64,000 nt of DNA from JAMXLO01 sp963818775 (GTDB lineage: Bacteria; Pseudomonadota; Alphaproteobacteria; Acetobacterales; Acetobacteraceae), in the NCBI GenBank assembly GCA_963818775.1, contig CAWFUF010000011.1, positions 1,080,645-1,144,644 on the forward strand. Direction: 5' to 3'. The notes below the pieces were generated by a model. It saw only the letters and a list, made by a program, of their open reading frames with translations. It made no database searches and was not told the origin of the DNA. A program made the position numbers and the translations under genes. Shown piece by piece: positions 19,996 through 34,470 of this stretch (positions within the stretch are counted from its first letter, which is position 1; each line of letters starts with the position of its first letter).

Positions 19996-20120
19996 ACATC
20001 CCCAGCAGGCCTGTCCCCTCCAACGGCACCGGTGCCGAACCGGATACGCAGGGCCTCTGCGAGCAGAATGGTGATGAATGCGCTGACCGTCGGACCAAGC
20101 GGCACACGGGAGAAGGCGAT

Positions 20121-20414
20121 TTATTGCGTCGTCGTGTGGCTTGTCGCCGACGAATTTCTTCCGGCTGCATAGCCTTGATTGTATGAGGCCTGCTCGTTCT
20201 TCTTCACCGAGTCAAAGATCAGACCTCCCGCCAAGCCTGCTGCCGCGCCGGCCACTGCGCCGAGAGCGGCATTGCCGCCAATTGCACCCAGCACCGCGCC
20301 GCCGGCGGCGCCGATACCCGTTCCGGTCACTGCGCGTTGCTGCGTGTCGGTAAGACCCGAACAGCCCGCCAGAGCCAGGCAGCCAACCAGCAGCATGACA
20401 ATTTTCGATTTCAT
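20121..20414 (-). CDS. Glycine-zipper lipoprotein
   Basis: 97 residues: a lipoprotein signal with lipobox LALAGC (modified Cys at about residue 18), then a glycine-zipper segment (GIGAAGGAVLGAIGGNAALG and further G-x-x-x-G repeats) able to form a membrane hairpin, and a polar tail. Similar small lipoproteins (SlyB/OsmB/YMGG-like) sit in the outer membrane and respond to envelope stress. It follows the Rap1a-like gene at 20434 on the same strand with a 19-bp gap, so probably in one operon. Confidence 0.82.
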   Translation of the reverse strand: MKSKIVMLLVGCLALAGCSGLTDTQQRAVTGTGIGAAGGAVLGAIGGNAALGAVAGAAAGLAGGLIFDSVKKNEQASYNQGYAAGRNSSATSHTTTQ

Positions 20415-20433
20415 GTGTTCTGCTCCTCCGCGA

Positions 20434-20832
20434 TCACTTGGCGCGCTTGCACGGGAACTTGCTGACGAGATAACCGGTCAGTCCGTCGGCGGGGGCCTGC
20501 GACAGGACATTCGGGGTCGCCTTCGCCCATTGCACGAATTCGGCGATTGCCTGGTTGCGGGTAGTGGTTTGCGTATCAGGTACGCAGAACAGCTTGCCCG
20601 TGCGTTGGGCAGCGCTTTCCTCTGTCAGCACCCGATAAACGCCGAGGGTGAAGCCATGACAGAAATTCAGCGCCGCAGTGCCCATCGGATCCGACGGCGC
20701 AGTTGAACAGAGCTCGACGAGATCGCCCGTCGTGTGCAGTTGGAACGTATCCTCGGTGACGGCGGCGTTGCCGGTGGCAGGTAACATAGCCGCGCACAAG
20801 GCAGGTCCAGCCAGCCAATGCCTCCACAGCAT
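20434..20832 (-). CDS. Rap1a/Tai-like secreted protein
   Basis: 132 residues with a signal peptide (LAGPALCAAMLPATGNAA, cleavage near residue 24). The mature part has the pattern of the Rap1a/Tai family: ELCSTAPSDPM, ALNFCHGFTLGVYRVL, KLFCVPDTQTT, ending SKFPCK, with four cysteines probably forming two disulfides. Named members are periplasmic immunity proteins against type VI secreted amidases, but most homologues in alphaproteobacteria stand alone with unknown roles. No effector gene is nearby, so immunity is not claimed. Confidence 0.68.
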   Translation of the reverse strand: MLWRHWLAGPALCAAMLPATGNAAVTEDTFQLHTTGDLVELCSTAPSDPMGTAALNFCHGFTLGVYRVLTEESAAQRTGKLFCVPDTQTTTRNQAIAEFVQWAKATPNVLSQAPADGLTGYLVSKFPCKRAK

Positions 20833-21859
20833 GCTCGATTCTCCTTCACTGGAAACGACGCGTCTTGTAGCCCGACTTCAGACACCAAGGTAAGCCTGGA
20901 GGGCTCACTCAATACGTTTCGATGAAGAACTGATAAATGCAAAGGGCGAGATCTCTGTCGATTCTGATGCGATGAGGTGCTCGACTATGCACGCAAACTT
21001 GGGAACGTTCCTGCCGCCCGATGCCGTGAGTTATGACGATGCGTCGAACAATCGCGCGCTGATTTCGGGACAGAGAGCTAATCATGGAGCCTTGTTCGGC
21101 CCGGTCAGCGGCTAAGCGCGATGCCCGGAAGGTGACAGAGGACCGGCTGGAAGTTCCCACACTGGCCGGCCTGAGGGGGGCGCCTCGATCCGGACAACTA
21201 CTGCTTCTTCGTTGCCTCGGAGTTCGGCCGGAACAACACCGTGATTCCGCTGCAAATGGCTACGACCTGGCGCCGCTACTCGGCACGTCGGACTTCGAGA
21301 TCAGGTCCGAGGTCGAATGCCAAGGCCACGGTGCATGACTATCCGGTGCGGCCCTGACCATAAGACGCGTGCCCGGCGCCAACTGCGCCAACGCACATCG
21401 CGGCGACGATGTATTAGCGGGCTATTCACCCTACGGTGATGGCCAAATTTATTGTGGCCAAACCAATAAAGAAGTCATTGCGTGGGCAATGAACGCGCTG
21501 GAAGGCTCATACGGCGAAGCTCTGCGGATCCGCCGGTCCGGCACTGTCCGGACAGCGAGCAGTTCCCCGAGGAGCGGTCAACAGTTGGTGATCCTCGCGC
21601 GCCCCGCAGAACGTGGTTTGCAACTTTTCCAGCTCAGACGTGCTGTTGCCGGATTTTTTTTGCTCGGTAGCGGAAAATACCCCGGCGGCACGGCCGTTGA
21701 GACTGCCGGATGACCGGATCTGCTGAGCGGGAATTTGAATGGACCGGGCGCACTCACGCAAAATACAAGGAACAAGGCGCAACGAGCCCGAAGCGGAATG
21801 AATATCCTTCGCGCTGCCAGGCGATCGTTGGCAAAGTGCCGGCCGGCCAGGAGTTAGTC
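20833..21859. other. About 1 kb without a recognisable gene, upstream of the hybrid kinases
   Basis: No frame here carries family-like sequence with a convincing start. The region must hold the promoters of the leftward envelope pair and the rightward kinase gene. At 21186-21358 (+) a frame without a start reads LDPDNYCFFVASEFGRNN then TVIPLQMATTWRRYS; it is protein-like and could be the remnant of an older gene, but I cannot name it. Around 21420-21480 the base composition is noticeably more A+T rich than the surroundings, as expected for a promoter or acquired segment. Confidence 0.4.
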
Positions 21860-28183
<6,324 letters not shown>

Positions 28184-28187
28184 GGGC

Positions 28188-29879
28188 ATGACCATGAGTC
28201 CGGGGGACAAGGTCAACATCCTGCTGGTCGATGACCAGCCGGCGAAGCTGATGAGCTACGAAGTGGTGCTCTCCGAACTTGGAGAGAATCTCATCAAGGC
28301 GAATTCGGCCAACGAGGCATTGCAGCATCTGCTTCGGCATGAGGTCGCGGTCGTGCTGATCGATGTCGTCATGCCAGATCTCAATGGTTTCGAACTGGCG
28401 GCGATGATCCGCGAACATCCACGCTGCCGACGCACGGCCATCATCTTCGTCTCCGCCATCCAGATGAGCGAGCTTGACCTGCTTCGCGGCTATCAGGCAG
28501 GTGCTGTGGACTACGTGCCTGTCCCCGTAGTGCCGGAATTGCTGCGCGCCAAGGTGCGGGTGTTTGCGGACCTGTATCGCAAGACCCGCCAGCTTGAGCA
28601 GCTCAACAGCGAACTGGAACGCCGCGTCGAGGAGCGTACGACGGAACTGGCGCAGGCCAACGCAGAGCTTGAACAGCGCGTGGAGGAGCGCACGCGTGAA
28701 CGCGAGGCAGCGCTGATGCAGGTGCAGGAGATGCAGAAGCTGGAGAGCATCGGCCAGCTCACCGGCGGTGTCGCGCACGACTTCAACAACCTGCTGATGG
28801 TGATCCTCGGCAATCTGCAGCTTCTGCGCAAACGCCTGCCAGACGATCCTCGCCTGGCGCGGCTGGTGGACGGTGCGATGCAGGGTGCCGATCGCGGTGC
28901 CACGTTGACCAAGCGCATGCTCGCCTTCGCGCGTCGTCAGGAGCTCCGACCGGAGACGGTTGATGTACCTCGGCTGATCGATGGCATGGAGGAGATGCTG
29001 CGGCGAACGCTTGGCCCCGGCATTCAGATCATTACGACGTATCGTCCCGATCTGCCGCCGATCCGGGTCGATCCGAATCAGCTCGAACTCGCACTGCTGA
29101 ACCTTGCGCTGAATGCGCGCGATGCGATGCCGTATGGTGGGCGCCTGGTCATTGGTGGAACCCGTATCACAAGCGAGATAGGCGTTCCGAAGGAGTTGGA
29201 AGCAGGAAGTTATGTATGCCTGACGGTGTCCGACTCCGGCGCAGGCATGGATCAGGCGACGTTGAAGCGGGCCACGGAACCTTTCTTCACCACCAAGGGA
29301 GCGGGCAAGGGCACCGGGCTCGGTTTGTCCATGGTGCATGGTGTCGCGGCACAATCGGGCGGCGCAATGCGTATCACCAGCCGGCCCGGCGATGGCACCA
29401 CGGTTGAGCTGTGGCTGCCATTGTCCGAGACAGCCCTGGTGGCGAGTACAACGCAGGCGACGGCGTTGTACGGCAGTGCCGGCCGACCATGCCGCGTGAT
29501 GGTGGTCGACGACGATCCGCTTGTCGTCGCGAGCACTGCGGCTATGCTGGAGGATATCGGTCACACCGTCACCGAGGCGCTTTCAGGGGCGCGTGCTCTC
29601 GACATGCTGCGGCTTGGTACGAAGGTCGATGTGGTGGTGACTGACCACGCGATGCCAGGCATGACGGGTGCTGAACTCGCGCGGCAGATCAGACAGCGCT
29701 GGCCGGAGTTGCCGGTCATTCTGGCGACGGGCTACGCCGAACTGCCGAACGGCGAAGAACCAGGCCTGCCGCGTTTATCCAAGCCGTATCTGCAGGACGA
29801 ACTGGCGGCACAGATCGGCAGGGTGATGAGCGCGGCGCCGACCAACGTGATCCCGCTGGACTCCGCCCGTCGCGCCTGA
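28188..29879 (+). CDS. Hybrid histidine kinase, receiver-HisKA-HATPase-receiver
   Basis: 563 residues. The N-terminal receiver (about 9-130) has VDDQ and Asp59 in VVLIDVVMPDLNG. A coiled-coil linker with two RRVEERT/QRVEERT repeats (about 140-185) leads to the kinase: His197 in GGVAHDFNNLLM, N-box NLALNARDAMPYGG, DSGAGMD and GTGLGLSMVHG. A C-terminal receiver has Asp486 in VVVTDHAMPGMTG. The HDFNN-type H-box is usual for soluble hybrid kinases. It starts 4 bp after the poly-HAMP kinase stop, so the two are co-translated and likely act in one phosphorelay. No DNA-binding output or Hpt protein is encoded beside them. Confidence 0.93.
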   Translation: MTMSPGDKVNILLVDDQPAKLMSYEVVLSELGENLIKANSANEALQHLLRHEVAVVLIDVVMPDLNGFELAAMIREHPRCRRTAIIFVSAIQMSELDLLRGYQAGAVDYVPVPVVPELLRAKVRVFADLYRKTRQLEQLNSELERRVEERTTELAQANAELEQRVEERTREREAALMQVQEMQKLESIGQLTGGVAHDFNNLLMVILGNLQLLRKRLPDDPRLARLVDGAMQGADRGATLTKRMLAFARRQELRPETVDVPRLIDGMEEMLRRTLGPGIQIITTYRPDLPPIRVDPNQLELALLNLALNARDAMPYGGRLVIGGTRITSEIGVPKELEAGSYVCLTVSDSGAGMDQATLKRATEPFFTTKGAGKGTGLGLSMVHGVAAQSGGAMRITSRPGDGTTVELWLPLSETALVASTTQATALYGSAGRPCRVMVVDDDPLVVASTAAMLEDIGHTVTEALSGARALDMLRLGTKVDVVVTDHAMPGMTGAELARQIRQRWPELPVILATGYAELPNGEEPGLPRLSKPYLQDELAAQIGRVMSAAPTNVIPLDSARRA

Positions 29880-29947
29880 AGATAGCCACCGCCACATCGA
29901 ACACGGGCTAGCCAAGACGAGGCGCTTTGGTCAGACTGGCCCGTATA

Positions 29948-30823
29948 ATGGAAATGTCCTTCGATCTCCTTGGCAATGCCGTAGTGTCCGGTTTATTGCT
30001 CGGTGGCTTCTACGCCGCCGTCACGATTGGCGTGTCCATCTCCTTCGGCATGCTGGACATCGTCAACATTGCCCACCCAGCCTTCATCATCCTGGGCTCA
30101 TACATTGCCTATATCGGCAATACGACGTTTGGCATGGATCCCATCCTGGCGAGCGTGATCGCGCTGCCGGCATTCTATCTACTCGGTGCGGCAGTCTATC
30201 AGGTGTACTACGTTGCCTTCGAGCGGCGCGGCGAGGAGGCATTGCGCGGCCTCGCCTTCTTCTTCGGCCTTCTGTTCATCACCGAGGTCACGCTCGTGCT
30301 GGTGTTCGGAGTCGACTATCGCCTGGTCGAGGCACCCTATATCGGACCGAGCCTGCATTTAGGCGTCATCGATCTGCCGCTGCGGCTGCTTGTGCCCTGT
30401 CTAGTCGGGTTGGTGATGGTCGGCGGGCTGCAACTGTTCATGTCAAGCACCTTCCTGGGTCGCGCGATTCTCGCTGTGGCACAGGACCAGTTGGCGCTCC
30501 GGCTCATGGCGGCCAACCCCATACGCATAAAGCGCATTGCATTCGGGCTGTCGATCGCCACCGCTTCGCTGGCTGGCGCGGTTCTGATCGTGATCCAACC
30601 TGTCGAGCCATCGATCGGCCGCGACTACATCGGCCGAGTGTTCGCGATCTGCGTGTTGGGCGGGATGGGCAGCTTCGCAGGGACTCTGGTCGCGGCGTTG
30701 GCCTTGGGCGTTGTCGAGAACCTGACATCGACTTTCTACGGCCCTTCCTGGGCACCGGCGGTAGCCTTCGGCTTTCTGCTGATCACGCTGGCGGTGCGAC
30801 CCGCTGGTATCTTCGGGCGCTAG
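29948..30823 (+). CDS. livH: Branched-chain amino-acid-type ABC permease, LivH family
   Basis: About 291 residues with eight or so membrane helices. The N-terminal GNAVVSGLLLGGFYAAVTIG and LDIVNIAHPAFIILGSYIAY are typical LivH, and the ATPase-contacting loop is AVAQDQLALRLMAANPIRIK. Possible starts are TTG 29927 (GAGG nearby), ATG 29948 and ATG 29954; the middle one is used. It begins a livH-M-G-F run with overlapping or near-touching genes. No LivJ/K-type binding protein is adjacent, so the substrate is unknown; it may be an amino acid, urea or an aromatic compound. Confidence 0.87.
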   Translation: MEMSFDLLGNAVVSGLLLGGFYAAVTIGVSISFGMLDIVNIAHPAFIILGSYIAYIGNTTFGMDPILASVIALPAFYLLGAAVYQVYYVAFERRGEEALRGLAFFFGLLFITEVTLVLVFGVDYRLVEAPYIGPSLHLGVIDLPLRLLVPCLVGLVMVGGLQLFMSSTFLGRAILAVAQDQLALRLMAANPIRIKRIAFGLSIATASLAGAVLIVIQPVEPSIGRDYIGRVFAICVLGGMGSFAGTLVAALALGVVENLTSTFYGPSWAPAVAFGFLLITLAVRPAGIFGR

Positions 30824-30826
30824 CGT

Positions 30827-31777
30827 GTGAGTGGAGCCAGGTTTGTCGTCGTGCTGCTGATCGCTGCCGGGGTGGTGTTCGGCGCCGCCTGGCTGATCGG
30901 CAATGCCTACGTGTTTTTTGCTGGCTACGTCGTGCTGCAGTACATCGCGCTTGCAACCGCGTGGAATATTCTGGGCGGCTACACGGGCTATGTGAACTTC
31001 GGCACAGCCGCATTCTTTGCGCTGGGCGCCTACACCACCGTGGTGCTGCACAAGCTGACCTCTTTGCCACTGCCAATCATGATGCCATTAGGCGGCATCG
31101 TCTCCGGCATCGTCGGACTTGGCACCGGCTACCTGACGCTGCGGCTCCGCGGCGCATTCTTCTCGATCGCAACACTGGCGCTGGCAGTCGTGGCGCAAAC
31201 GCTGATCACCAATTGGGATTTCGTCGGTGGTTCGCGGGGCGCCTATATCGTGCGCCCGCTGACCGTGCCGCTGCTGGGCATGGACTACATCCAGTATCTG
31301 TTTCTGGTGATGCTGGGGCTCGTGGTGATCGTGCTCGCAACCGCGCGCGCAATCGAACGGTCGCGTCTCGGCTATGGGCTTGCGACGATCCGTGACGACG
31401 AAGTCGCGGCGGAGGCATCGGGTGTGCCGACGCTTCGATTGAAGCTGGTGGCGACGACACTGTCCGGCGCATTCATGGGCATGGCCGGTGCACCATTGCC
31501 GTACTACGTGACATATCTCGACCCTGCGTCCGGCTTCAATTTGGCCTATGCCGTGAACGGAGTCGCGATGCCTCTGGTTGGCGGCACTTCAAGCTGGCTA
31601 GGGCCGGTGATCGGCGCTGTTCTCCTGGGCACTCTGCAGCAGGTGGTGACAGTTACCATATCGTCGGCGGTGAATTTATTGGTTGTCGGCCTGGTGCTGG
31701 TGGCATTTGTCATCGTGGCCCCGAACGGGATTTTAGGACTGCTGCGGTTGCGGGGCGGCAGGCACGGCCATGACTGA
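30827..31777 (+). CDS. livM: Branched-chain amino-acid-type ABC permease, LivM family
   Basis: 316 residues from GTG 30827, 3 bp after livH. About eight to nine membrane helices. Family features: ATAWNILGGYTGYVNFGTAA near the N-terminus and the EAA-like loop TIRDDEVAAEASGVPTLRLK. The C-terminal AFVIVAPNGILGLLRLRGG is characteristic of LivM. It pairs with LivH to form the membrane channel, and its stop overlaps the livG start by 8 bases. Confidence 0.9.
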   Translation: MSGARFVVVLLIAAGVVFGAAWLIGNAYVFFAGYVVLQYIALATAWNILGGYTGYVNFGTAAFFALGAYTTVVLHKLTSLPLPIMMPLGGIVSGIVGLGTGYLTLRLRGAFFSIATLALAVVAQTLITNWDFVGGSRGAYIVRPLTVPLLGMDYIQYLFLVMLGLVVIVLATARAIERSRLGYGLATIRDDEVAAEASGVPTLRLKLVATTLSGAFMGMAGAPLPYYVTYLDPASGFNLAYAVNGVAMPLVGGTSSWLGPVIGAVLLGTLQQVVTVTISSAVNLLVVGLVLVAFVIVAPNGILGLLRLRGGRHGHD

Positions 31778-32510
31778 CGTTGCGCTGCTCGAAGTCACCA
31801 ATCTCGGCAAGCGGTTCGGCGGCTTCATTGCATTGCAGGCGATCGAACTCACAGTCCGCGACGGCGAGCGCGTCGGTCTTATCGGTCCCAACGGCTCTGG
31901 CAAGAGCACATTGGTGAATTGCATGTGCGGCACGCTGCGCAACGAGACGGGCAGCGTGCGATTTGCCGGGCAGGTGCTCGACGGCCTGTCCGCGCATGAG
32001 CGCACGCGCCTGGGCCTAGCCCGCAGCTTCCAATTGCCGCGGCCGTTCAACACGCTGACGCTGGCCGAGAATCTGCGCATTCCGCTGCTCTATACGGTCA
32101 ATGCCCGACCGGGAGCGGCGCTCTCCGCGCCCGAGATCGACGAACGCTGTACGGAACTGCTGCACATGGTCGGCCTTGCCGACAAAGCCACGCGAATGCC
32201 GCGTGATCTCACGCAGATCGAAATGCGCAAGCTCGAACTGGCGCGCGCGATGGCCGCGTCACCGCGCCTGTTGATCGCGGATGAGGCGATGGCCGGCCTG
32301 TCACATAACGAGGTGGATGACATCCTCACGCTGCTGATACAACTGAATGAGCAAGGGGTCACGGTCATTCTGATCGAGCACATCATGCGCGCCGTGATGC
32401 ACTTCTCGCAGCGCCTGGTCGTGCTGGTGGCGGGCCGCAAGATCGCCGATGGCGATCCAGGCGACGTGGTACGCGATCCAGACGTGGTGCGGGCGTACCT
32501 TGGCGAGTAG
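31770..32510 (+). CDS. livG: ABC transporter ATP-binding protein, LivG family
   Basis: 246 residues. Walker A is GPNGSGKST (about residue 36), the Q-loop region LARSFQLPRPFNTLT, Walker B LLIADEAMAGL, and the H-loop ILIEHIMRAVM. The usual LSGGQ-type signature is replaced by LTQIEMRKLELARA; related alphaproteobacterial LivG sequences show the same departure, so it is a subfamily trait and not damage. It energises the LivHM channel together with LivF. Confidence 0.9.
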   Translation: MTDVALLEVTNLGKRFGGFIALQAIELTVRDGERVGLIGPNGSGKSTLVNCMCGTLRNETGSVRFAGQVLDGLSAHERTRLGLARSFQLPRPFNTLTLAENLRIPLLYTVNARPGAALSAPEIDERCTELLHMVGLADKATRMPRDLTQIEMRKLELARAMAASPRLLIADEAMAGLSHNEVDDILTLLIQLNEQGVTVILIEHIMRAVMHFSQRLVVLVAGRKIADGDPGDVVRDPDVVRAYLGE

Positions 32511-33231
32511 CCTCGCCATCTCCGGGGTCGATGCTGGCTACGGCGCGGTGCGCGTGTTGCACGACGTATCGCTGACGGTCGCTGCCGGCGAGACGGTGGC
32601 GCTTCTGGGCACCAACGGCAACGGCAAGAGCACGCTGCTGAAATGCGTGATGGGCATTGTGCGGCCGTCCGCCGGCAGCATTGTTGCCGATATCGACGGC
32701 ACACGCCACGAGTTGATTGGCCATTCCACCGAGGCGATCGTCGAACTTGGCGTTGCGTTCGTTCCCGAGGGGCGCAGGCTATTTCCTCGACTATCCGTGA
32801 AGGAGAACCTGCTGCTTGGCGCGTTCCGACGCTCCGCGCGTGCCGCGATCGCACGCAATCTGGAGTTCTGCTTTGAAACCTTCCCGCGACTGCGTGAGCG
32901 CAGCCGGCAACTGGCGGGCAGCATGAGCGGCGGTGAGCAGCAGATGCTGGCACTCGCGCGTGCGCTCATGTCGGCGCCGCGGATTCTGCTGATCGACGAG
33001 CCATCGGTGGGGCTGGCTCCGTTGCTCGTCGCGCGCACGATCGACAAGATCAAGGAGCTGAAGGAAGGCTATCAGCTCACCGTGCTGATGGCAGAGCAGA
33101 ACTTTACCCAGGCTATCCGGATCGCCGACCGGGGCTATGTGATCGTGCATGGCCGCATCGAGTTTGCCGGAAATTCGGCAGCTGAATTGAACAACAACGA
33201 GCTGATCCGGCAGTTCTACCTAGGCGTCTGA
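32500..33231 (+). CDS. livF: ABC transporter ATP-binding protein, LivF family
   Basis: About 243 residues if translation starts at TTG 32500 (LASSLAISGVDAGYG), which overlaps the end of livG by 11 bases; the frame is open further upstream but encodes nothing family-like. Walker A is GTNGNGKST, signature MSGGEQQMLALARAL, Walker B ILLIDEPSVGLAP. The LivF-specific GYGAVRVLHDVSL opening and IELG-VAFVPEGRRLFPRL segment are present. It closes the operon and converges with a phosphatase gene 5 bp away. Confidence 0.9.
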   Translation: MASSLAISGVDAGYGAVRVLHDVSLTVAAGETVALLGTNGNGKSTLLKCVMGIVRPSAGSIVADIDGTRHELIGHSTEAIVELGVAFVPEGRRLFPRLSVKENLLLGAFRRSARAAIARNLEFCFETFPRLRERSRQLAGSMSGGEQQMLALARALMSAPRILLIDEPSVGLAPLLVARTIDKIKELKEGYQLTVLMAEQNFTQAIRIADRGYVIVHGRIEFAGNSAAELNNNELIRQFYLGV

Positions 33232-33236
33232 CGGCA

Positions 33237-33818
33237 CTATACAACCGGCTTCAGCGTCCAACTGGTTGCGTTGGGGCCGGGTGGTTCGCAGAAGATCGGC
33301 ACGGCGTTCTGCGTTCGCATGTTGGGCTCGATGCCCATCGCAGCGCGCAGTGAGCGGAACAGCGCGCCGTGCGCCACAACAAGCACCGCCGGCGGCTGTT
33401 CGATCGCGCGATTCGCCGCAGCGACTGCACGCCGCCGCAACGCCACGAACGTCTCTGCCCCTTCAGGCGTAAACGCCCCGCTTACCCAATCGGCGAACCA
33501 GCCGCTCATGCCCTGACCTTCCTGCACGCCGAAGGAAACTTCGCGCAGGTCAGGATCCAGTGCGACCGGCAATCCCAACGCTTCGCCCGCGAACTCCGCG
33601 GTCACCCGTGCGCGTGAGAGCGGCGACGCAACTATCGTGGCGATGCCGCGGTTGCGCAGTTTTTCCGCCGCCGCGCGCGCCTGTGCCACACCGACCGCGT
33701 TCAATGGAATATCGACGTTGCCTTGCGAAATGCCCTGGGCGTTCCAGTCGGTCTCGCCATGCCGAAGGAACCAGAATGCAATCGGCGAAAGTGTGGCCTC
33801 CTGGAACGCCCCGTGCAC
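33237..33818 (-). CDS. Histidine phosphatase family protein
   Basis: 193 residues. The catalytic RHG motif is in FWFLRHGETDWNAQG (His of LRHG), followed by SPLSRARVTAEFAG and the second catalytic His in VLVVAHGALFRSLR. This is the phosphoglycerate-mutase-like branch 1 fold; such small proteins are cobalamin-phosphate phosphatases or general sugar phosphatases, but nothing nearby fixes the substrate. It ends in the same small gap as livF and its start is 1 bp from the GST stop. Confidence 0.85.
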   Translation of the reverse strand: MHGAFQEATLSPIAFWFLRHGETDWNAQGISQGNVDIPLNAVGVAQARAAAEKLRNRGIATIVASPLSRARVTAEFAGEALGLPVALDPDLREVSFGVQEGQGMSGWFADWVSGAFTPEGAETFVALRRRAVAAANRAIEQPPAVLVVAHGALFRSLRAAMGIEPNMRTQNAVPIFCEPPGPNATSWTLKPVV

Positions 33819-33819
33819 C

Positions 33820-34437
33820 TCAGTTCAGGCCTTCCTGCTGCATCACGCGCTGCACCGCCGGCCGCGCCAGCATCCGATTGAGATGCGCGTCGCAGTTCGC
33901 GGGCAACTTCATGTTCATGCGCTTGCCGCCCCAGAACTCGACATAGAACAGCGCCGAGTCAGCAATCGAGAATTGCCCAGCCACGTAATCCTTGCCCGCC
34001 AGCGCCTTGTCCAGCACAGCGAAGCCCTTCTCCACCATCTCCTTGCCGCGCTCCTTCACCTTGTCCTCGTCCGCCGGGTTCGGCGTGTAGCTGGACGCGC
34101 GGAACAGTCGCGAGAATCCCTGCATGTGGATCGTGGCAACCGCATAGTCCAACACCTCGATCGCGCGCGTCTGCGCCTCGACATCCTCCGGCAGCAGGTT
34201 CTTTCCCGGGTTGGTGCGAGCCAGCCAATAGGCGATCGCAGGATACTCGGTCAGCACGGAACCATCGTCGCGCACCAGCGTCGGCACTTTCGACTTCGGA
34301 TTGACCGAGGTGAAATCTGGCTTGAACTGCCCCCCTTCGCGCAGATTCACCAGTTGCGCCTCGTACGGCTTTCCGATTTCCTCCAGCAGCACATGGATAC
34401 CGATGGAGCAGGCCCCTGGCGAGTACATCAGCTTCAT
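33820..34437 (-). CDS. Glutathione S-transferase, beta-like
   Basis: 205 residues. The N-terminal thioredoxin-like domain begins MKLMYSPGACSIGIHVLLEE, with the SPGACS motif whose Cys is the catalytic thiol of beta-class enzymes, then VNPKSKVPTLVRDDG and the glutathione-binding LTEYPAIAYWLA. The helical C-terminal domain ends with VQRVMQQEGL. It conjugates or reduces electrophiles with glutathione. It is downstream of a flavin monooxygenase on the same strand, a pairing seen in xenobiotic breakdown. Confidence 0.88.
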   Translation of the reverse strand: MKLMYSPGACSIGIHVLLEEIGKPYEAQLVNLREGGQFKPDFTSVNPKSKVPTLVRDDGSVLTEYPAIAYWLARTNPGKNLLPEDVEAQTRAIEVLDYAVATIHMQGFSRLFRASSYTPNPADEDKVKERGKEMVEKGFAVLDKALAGKDYVAGQFSIADSALFYVEFWGGKRMNMKLPANCDAHLNRMLARPAVQRVMQQEGLN

Positions 34438-34470
34438 GACTTCTCTCCTCGTTTAGTGACGAACCTCGCG

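Noticed and set aside
20434..20832. Type VI secretion immunity locus
   Set aside because: The Rap1a/Tai-like fold is present but no effector or secretion gene is nearby.
31770..32510. LivG as inactive because its ABC signature is LTQIE and not LSGGQ
   Set aside because: Related alphaproteobacterial LivG proteins show the same change and all other nucleotide-binding motifs are intact.
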